The position numbers and the translations under genes were made by a program. From positions 1-56,520 of the forward strand of contig JAIESW010000030.1 in the NCBI GenBank assembly GCA_019745565.1: a stretch of 56,520 bases of DNA, read 5' to 3'. This stretch comes from Burkholderiales bacterium. Its GTDB lineage: Bacteria > Pseudomonadota > Gammaproteobacteria > Burkholderiales > Ga0077523. Below are positions 52,073 through 56,520 of the stretch, in pieces (the first letter of the stretch is position 1; the number at the start of each line of letters is the position of its first letter). The notes below the pieces were generated by a model. That model saw only the letters and a list, made by a program, of their open reading frames with translations, did not search any database and was not told where the DNA came from.

Positions 52073-52585
52073 TCACTGCAGGCGCGCGGTCTCCGGCGGG
52101 TTCTGCTTCCACTCCCAGGGCGGCACCGCGCCGAAATCGGACCACAGGCGCAGACCGGCGTCGCGCGCATCGGATTCGGCGGCCGCATAGACTTCGCCGT
52201 CCTCCGCGGTCTGCTCCTCCGGGAACTTGACGTGCCACCACGCGAGCCCCATGCGCAGCAGCTCGAGGTTCACGTCGCGGCCCTCGTGGACGATCTTCGC
52301 GACGAAGGGCTCGCGGCGATCCGGCTTGCTCCCGATCAGGTCCACGTCCCGTCCCTGCACGAGATCCGACAGCGCGGCCTTGGCGGCCTTGCCGAAGGGT
52401 TGCTTCTTGTCCGGCGCGTCGATCCCGCCCAGGCGCACCTTCATCTTCTTCTTGGCCGGCGTGATCACGGTCACCGTATCGCCGTCGGTGACGCTGACGA
52501 CGCGGGCTCGCAGGCTCTGGCTTTCCGCCGCCTGGGCGGCCGCAGCGACGAGATAAAGAAGAGGAACGAGCCACAGGACATGCAT
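52073..52585 (-). CDS. Thermonuclease-fold (SNase) protein with altered active site
   Basis: The 170-residue exported protein starts at ATG 52585 (MHVLWLVPLLYLVAAAAQAA signal). It has the SNase OB-fold markers 'VVSVTDGDTVTVITP', 'KVRLGGIDAPDKKQPFG' and 'EGRDVNLELLRMGLAWWHVK'. Catalytic Arg51 is kept. The catalytic Glu position holds Asp59, and the second catalytic Arg is replaced in 'DRREPFVAK' by Pro93. Nuclease activity is therefore doubtful; it may bind nucleic acid or be degenerate. The long upstream open frame lacks a ribosome site and overlaps the SulP gene. Confidence 0.85.
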   Translation of the reverse strand: MHVLWLVPLLYLVAAAAQAAESQSLRARVVSVTDGDTVTVITPAKKKMKVRLGGIDAPDKKQPFGKAAKAALSDLVQGRDVDLIGSKPDRREPFVAKIVHEGRDVNLELLRMGLAWWHVKFPEEQTAEDGEVYAAAESDARDAGLRLWSDFGAVPPWEWKQNPPETARLQ

Positions 52586-52667
52586 CGGGGAGGCCCTGTC
52601 GGTTGCGATGAAGCGCGAGTCTACACAGGCCGGCAACGACCCGCGCGACGGGTTGCTGTGCAGTGCA

Positions 52668-54446
52668 TCAATTGTCGGAAGCCGGGAACGGACGGAACTG
52701 GTGGTCCGAGTGGCCGCCGGCACGACCGACTCCGGCGATCTCCAGGGCCTGCCGCAACGTGCTCGCGTGTCCGTCGCCATTCTCGGGGAGCACCTCGGCG
52801 TTGCGCAGCTTCCCCAGCACGCGCGCATTCGCTTCGCACAGGATCACCTGCACGCCTCGTTTGCGTAGTTCGGTCCATACTTCCTCCAGCGTCTGGATGC
52901 CGGTGATGTCCATGAACGGCACGTTGGCGAGCCGCAGGATCAGCGTCTTCGGCAAGGTGTGGGTCTGCAGGAGCGCGCGCTCGAAGTTCTCCACCGCAGC
53001 GAAGAACATCGGCCCCGCTATCTCGTAGACCAGCACGCCGTGGGGGAGTTCGCGCACGCCGAGTTCGGCGAGTTCGACCTGCAGCGAGCGTGCATCGACC
53101 GGTTTCGTTTCCACCGTCTCCGCCATGCGGCGGAGAAAATGCAGCACCGCGAGGATCACGCCGACGTTCACGGCCACCACGAGATCGGCGAATACCGTGA
53201 GCAGAAAGGTGATGACGAGGATCACGCGGTCCGCGATGGGTGCCCGGCGCAGGATCAGCGCGAAATGCTTCACCTCGCTCATGTTCCACGCCACGACGAA
53301 CAGGATCGCGGCGAGCGCTGCCAGCGGAATGCTCGATGCAAGCGGCGCGAGGAACAGCAGGATGGCGATCAACGTGACGCCATGCGTGATGCCGGCCAGC
53401 GGTGAGGTCGCACCGTTGCGGATGTTCGTCGCCGTGCGGGCGATCGCACCGGTCGCTGCGAAGCCCCCGAACAACGGCGTGGCGATGTTGGCGATGCCCT
53501 GCCCGATCAGTTCCTGATTCGAGTCGTGCTTGGTGCCGGCCATGCCGTCGGCGACCACGGCCGACAGCAGCGATTCGATGGCGCCCAGCATCGCGATGGT
53601 GAACGCCGGCCCCATGAGCGAGATGATCTGCGAGAACGACAGATCGGGCATCTGCAGGCTCGGCAGGCCGGTGGGAATGCCGCCGAAGGCACTGCCGATG
53701 GTCGCGACGTCGGGGAAGTGGAAGATGGCCTGGAGGATCGTCGCCGCCACCATGGCCACCAGCGGCCCGGGAATGCGCGACAACGCCTTCACGCGAGGCG
53801 TGTAGATCACCAGCAGCAAGCTCAGCAGCGCGAGCCCGGCCGTGGGCCAGTGCACCTCCGGCAGCACTTCGATCAAGTGCCACAGCCGTTCGTGGAATTG
53901 CTCACCGTCCACCTTGGGCAGGCCGAGGAAGTCGCGCCACTGGCCGACGAAGATGATGACGCCGATGCCGGCCGTGAAGCCGACGATCACCGGTGCCGGG
54001 ATGAACTTGATGACGCCACCGAGCTTGGCGATCCCCATCAGTAGCAGCATCACGCCCGCCATGAGGGTGGCGATCTGCAGCCCGGCGATGCCGTACTTCG
54101 CGGTGATGCCCGCGAGGATGGCGATGAACGCTCCGGTGGGGCCGGCGATCTGCAGGCGGCTGCCGCCGAGCAGCGAGACCAGTCCGCCGCCGATGATGGC
54201 GGTGTAGATGCCCTGCTCGGGTCGTGCGCCCGAAGCAATGGCGAACGCCATGGACAACGGCAGTGCCACGACGCCGACGATGGCACCCGCGATCAGGTTC
54301 GGCAGCCATTGCGCGCGGCCGTAGAGACCGGCGCGATGCGCCTCCAGCAAGGCAATCACGGGCGCGATCCCCGTCGGGGCATCGTGCCCGCTGCACGAGA
54401 CCGGCAACGCCGCGCCCGCTGGAACGCCTTCGTCATACACCGACAC
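52668..54446 (-). CDS. SulP-family anion transporter with STAS domain
   Basis: The 592-residue protein has the SulP start 'WLPNLIAGAIVGVVALPLSM' and 'AFAIASGARPEQGIYTAIIG', then 'GPTGAFIAILAGITAKYGIA'. A membrane core of about 12-14 helices follows, containing 'ELIGQGIANIATPLFGGFAA' and 'TGAIARTATNIRNGATSPLA', with a C-terminal STAS domain ('GVLVYEIAGPMFFAAVENFE', 'LRLANVPFMDITGIQTLEEV'). It would transport sulfate, bicarbonate or another anion. The gene stands alone between two nuclease-fold genes. Confidence 0.93.
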   Translation of the reverse strand: MSVYDEGVPAGAALPVSCSGHDAPTGIAPVIALLEAHRAGLYGRAQWLPNLIAGAIVGVVALPLSMAFAIASGARPEQGIYTAIIGGGLVSLLGGSRLQIAGPTGAFIAILAGITAKYGIAGLQIATLMAGVMLLLMGIAKLGGVIKFIPAPVIVGFTAGIGVIIFVGQWRDFLGLPKVDGEQFHERLWHLIEVLPEVHWPTAGLALLSLLLVIYTPRVKALSRIPGPLVAMVAATILQAIFHFPDVATIGSAFGGIPTGLPSLQMPDLSFSQIISLMGPAFTIAMLGAIESLLSAVVADGMAGTKHDSNQELIGQGIANIATPLFGGFAATGAIARTATNIRNGATSPLAGITHGVTLIAILLFLAPLASSIPLAALAAILFVVAWNMSEVKHFALILRRAPIADRVILVITFLLTVFADLVVAVNVGVILAVLHFLRRMAETVETKPVDARSLQVELAELGVRELPHGVLVYEIAGPMFFAAVENFERALLQTHTLPKTLILRLANVPFMDITGIQTLEEVWTELRKRGVQVILCEANARVLGKLRNAEVLPENGDGHASTLRQALEIAGVGRAGGHSDHQFRPFPASDN

Positions 54447-54526
54447 GATACAACGGAAGGAGCCTCGTGCTGAAGCGCCGGCACGGCATTGACCGGCAGA
54501 GCCGGTGCACCGATCCTAGTCGCATC

Positions 54527-55255
54527 GTGTCGAACACTCTCCTCCGCAGGGCCCTCCAGGCTGCGCTGTGCCTGGCGGCTAGCGCTGTCCACGCCGATGA
54601 AATCCGCGGCGAAGTCGTCGGCATCATCGATGGCGACACGCTCATCGTGCTGGCGGAGGAACACCAGCTCCGCGTCAGGCTGGCCGAGATCGACGCCCCG
54701 GAGAAAGGTCAGGCGTTCGGCAACAAGGCCCGCCTGCACCTCGGGGATCTGTGCATCCGTCGCCCGGCGCAGGTCACCTCGCAGGTGCGCGACGCCTACG
54801 GCCGGATCGTCGCGCGCGTGCAGTGCGACGGCATCGATGTCTCCGAGGCACAGGTGCGGGCAGGCTTCGCGTGGGTCTTCACGAAGTACGCGCCGCTCGA
54901 TTCACCGCTGTACGTCCTCGAGGCTCAGGCGCGCGCGGCGCGCCGTGGACTATGGGCCGGCAGCAGGCCGCAGGCGCCCTGGGACTGGCGCGCTCCGCTG
55001 ACCGCGCGGCGCGATCGACAGGCGGATGCAGCGACCGTCGCGCCGACGACCGTGATGAAGCCCCCGGACCAGGACTGCGCGGATGGCCCCGGCATCCGCC
55101 GGCAGGACGGCTCCTGCGCCACCGCGGTCGACGTGGTCGGCGATCTGCTGCTCGCACCCAAGACGGATCTCACGGCGGACCAAGGCTGCGGCGCGCGCGG
55201 CGGTCCGGGATTCCGCCTCCCGAACGGCAAGTGCGCGAGCTGGCGGGACTTCTAG
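54527..55255 (+). CDS. Secreted thermonuclease (SNase) with Cys-bounded C-terminal repeats
   Basis: From a GTG at 54527 the 242-residue protein has a signal peptide (VSNTLLRRALQAALCLAASA to about VHA). The complete SNase site is present: 'GIIDGDTLIVLAEE', R51 and E59 in 'RLAEIDAPEKGQAFG', and R93 in 'DAYGRIVARV'. It should cut DNA or RNA outside the cytoplasm. After residue 180 two similar segments occur, 'DCADGPGIRRQDGSCA' and 'GCGARGGPGFRLPNGKCA'. The start codon is uncertain; no good ribosome site is seen. Its stop shares a CTAG with that of the convergent permease gene. Confidence 0.82.
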   Translation: MSNTLLRRALQAALCLAASAVHADEIRGEVVGIIDGDTLIVLAEEHQLRVRLAEIDAPEKGQAFGNKARLHLGDLCIRRPAQVTSQVRDAYGRIVARVQCDGIDVSEAQVRAGFAWVFTKYAPLDSPLYVLEAQARAARRGLWAGSRPQAPWDWRAPLTARRDRQADAATVAPTTVMKPPDQDCADGPGIRRQDGSCATAVDVVGDLLLAPKTDLTADQGCGARGGPGFRLPNGKCASWRDF

Positions 55256-56328
55256 GGCCCGGACTCCGCGGCTTCCTCGTTCAGTCCCTCGCGCTGCATC
55301 GCACTCCACTCGAGCACCAGCCGGTACGCGACCGCGAGCAGCGTCGGACCGATGAACACGCCGATGAACCCGAAGGCGAGCACGCCGCCCAACACGCCCA
55401 GCAGCACGAGGATGAACGGCAGCTTGGCGCCGCGGCTGATCAGGTAGGGCTTGATCACGTTGTCGACGGTGCTCACGAGCAACGCGCCCCACAGCAGCGT
55501 GAAGATCGCCCAGCCGACGCTGCCTTCGAACCACAGCCACGCAGTGGCACCCAGCCAGACGAGCGGCGGACCGAACGGGACGACCGACAGGAAGAACGTC
55601 AGCCCGCCCAGCATCAGTGCACCCGGCACCCCGGCGATCAACAGCCCGATGGCCTGCAGCAACGCCTGCGCGAACGCAGTGCCGATGATTCCGTAGACGA
55701 CACCGCGGATGGTGCCTTCGGCCACGTCGATCAGGCGCCACGCGCTGGCGCCCGCGAGACGGGTAACGAGCCGCCGGCCGCGCGAGGCGATCGCGTCCCC
55801 GTCGCGGTAGAGGAAGAAGCAGATGAACGTGCTGAGCAGCAGCGTGAGCGTGCCCTCGAGCAGCGTCTGTCCCACCGCCAGCAGCCAGGACCGGGTGTTG
55901 CCCATGAAGGGTTGCAGCGCCTGCGTGAACGCAAGGCGATCGGTGGCCATCGCGGCCCAGCGCTCCTGCACCGACGCGCCGATGACCGGCAGCGAGGCGA
56001 CCCATGCCGGCGGCTGCGGCAACCCGCGATCGAGCCAGCCCTTCACGGTCTGCACCAGCACCTCGGCGTTGTCGGCGAGGCCGAGGGCCGCCAGCGCGAT
56101 CGGCACCAGCAGCGCAAGAACGATAGCCGTCGTCATCAGGCTCGCGGCCAGGGTCATGCGATCGCCTACGCGGCTGCGCAGCCGCAGATAGAGCGGCCAG
56201 GTGGTGAAGGTGAGGATCGCCGCCCACAGGATGGCGGAGAAGAACGGCCGCAGCACCAGCACGCAGGCGACCGCCAACGCGGCGAGCGCCGCCGGCCAGA
56301 CGTAGCGCTCGATTCGTGTCTGGATCAT
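55252..56328 (-). CDS. AI-2E (PerM) family transporter
   Basis: The 358-residue membrane protein has the AI-2E/PerM organisation: N-terminal helices 'ALAALAVACVLVLRPFFSAI', 'LWAAILTFTTWPLYLRLRSR', a soluble middle part, and the conserved C-terminal helices 'VPGALMLGGLTFFLSVVPFG', 'PPLVWLGATAWLWFEGS' and 'FIGVFIGPTLLAVAYRLVLE'. Family members export autoinducer 2 or act in Na/H exchange; the substrate here is unknown. It converges on the thermonuclease gene with a 4-bp overlap. Confidence 0.9.
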   Translation of the reverse strand: MIQTRIERYVWPAALAALAVACVLVLRPFFSAILWAAILTFTTWPLYLRLRSRVGDRMTLAASLMTTAIVLALLVPIALAALGLADNAEVLVQTVKGWLDRGLPQPPAWVASLPVIGASVQERWAAMATDRLAFTQALQPFMGNTRSWLLAVGQTLLEGTLTLLLSTFICFFLYRDGDAIASRGRRLVTRLAGASAWRLIDVAEGTIRGVVYGIIGTAFAQALLQAIGLLIAGVPGALMLGGLTFFLSVVPFGPPLVWLGATAWLWFEGSVGWAIFTLLWGALLVSTVDNVIKPYLISRGAKLPFILVLLGVLGGVLAFGFIGVFIGPTLLAVAYRLVLEWSAMQREGLNEEAAESGP

Positions 56329-56380
56329 TCCGGCAGTCTACGCGGGCGACTGTGAGAAGCCGTCACTTTGGATAAAGTTT

Positions 56381-56454
56381 GCCCCCATCCCAACCTTCCC
56401 CCGCGAACGCGGGGGAAGGGGTGTACGTCCCCTCCCCCGGCTACGCCGGGGGAG
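56381..56454. repeat. Palindromic repeat near the right window edge
   Basis: 'GCCCCCATCCCAACC', then CTTCCCCCGCGAACGCGGGGGAAG and CTCCCCCGGCTACGCCGGGGGAG, two hairpins of the dispersed family. The last 66 bp of the window hold nothing I can identify. Confidence 0.8.
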
Positions 56455-56520
56455 CAACCGTGTCAAGCGATGGCGTTGGACGGGGACTTCCACGGGATTC
56501 CAGACTTCAAGATCGCGTTC

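Overview
This window looks like part of a GC-rich betaproteobacterial chromosome carrying one integrated genomic island. The assignment is inferred from gene content and order: lysC followed on the same strand by tRNA-Ser(GCT) and tRNA-Arg(ACG), an SOS-type imuA-imuB-dnaE2 cassette behind a CTGT-N8-ACAG LexA box, MlaA, RhlE and a PQQ dehydrogenase with a c-type cytochrome. No ribosomal RNA or species marker is present, so I go no further than that.

Left edge (1-840). A fragment at the window edge may be the start of an IS256-type transposase. A Panacea/SocA-like gene follows. Next comes an 82-bp sequence (841-922) that repeats at 24372-24453 with two mismatches. The right copy contains the 3' half of an intact tRNA-Arg(ACG) gene and the left copy is an orphan 3' half, so the two mark the ends of an integrated element of about 23.5 kb.

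Genomic island (923-24453). From left to right it holds: (i) a visibly more AT-rich group of exported proteins, namely two related secreted metallopeptidases with HExxHxxGxxH motifs, an exported protein I do not recognise and a clostripain-family (C11) lipoprotein; (ii) a truncated LuxR-type regulator; (iii) an IS66-family element (9983-12443) with 16-bp inverted ends and a frameshifted tnpC, sitting against the first codons of a truncated nuclease gene; (iv) a tightly overlapping minus-strand operon of type I restriction-modification genes (hsdR, hsdM, hsdS) continuing into an AAA/ABC-type ATPase and an HNH nuclease, a pairing like Septu PtuA/PtuB, with a remnant of a different hsdR in front; (v) an excisionase-like gene overlapping a tyrosine integrase that ends beside the tRNA-Arg target. 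The island therefore carries host-defence genes and a possibly undescribed secreted-protease cassette.

Host chromosome (24409-56520). The genes are mostly housekeeping: lysC; lemA with a GIDE-domain gene; an ankyrin protein divergent from a PQQ dehydrogenase whose Asp-x-Asp motif predicts lanthanide use, followed by a di-haem cytochrome c; an alpha/beta hydrolase; a sugar-acid cluster (RraA-like, dgoK, dgoA) convergent with gabD and an unusual SDR; mlaA; a minus-strand run of rhlE, SirB1-like, EamA transporter and rRNA methyltransferase genes; DUF2189; a surface-antigen-like protein; an ABC-F ATPase; tRNA-Arg(CCT); the mutasome operon; a SulP transporter between two nuclease-fold genes; and an AI-2E-type permease. 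Seven clusters of palindromic C/G-rich repeats lie between these genes. I see none inside the island, which fits recent arrival of the island.
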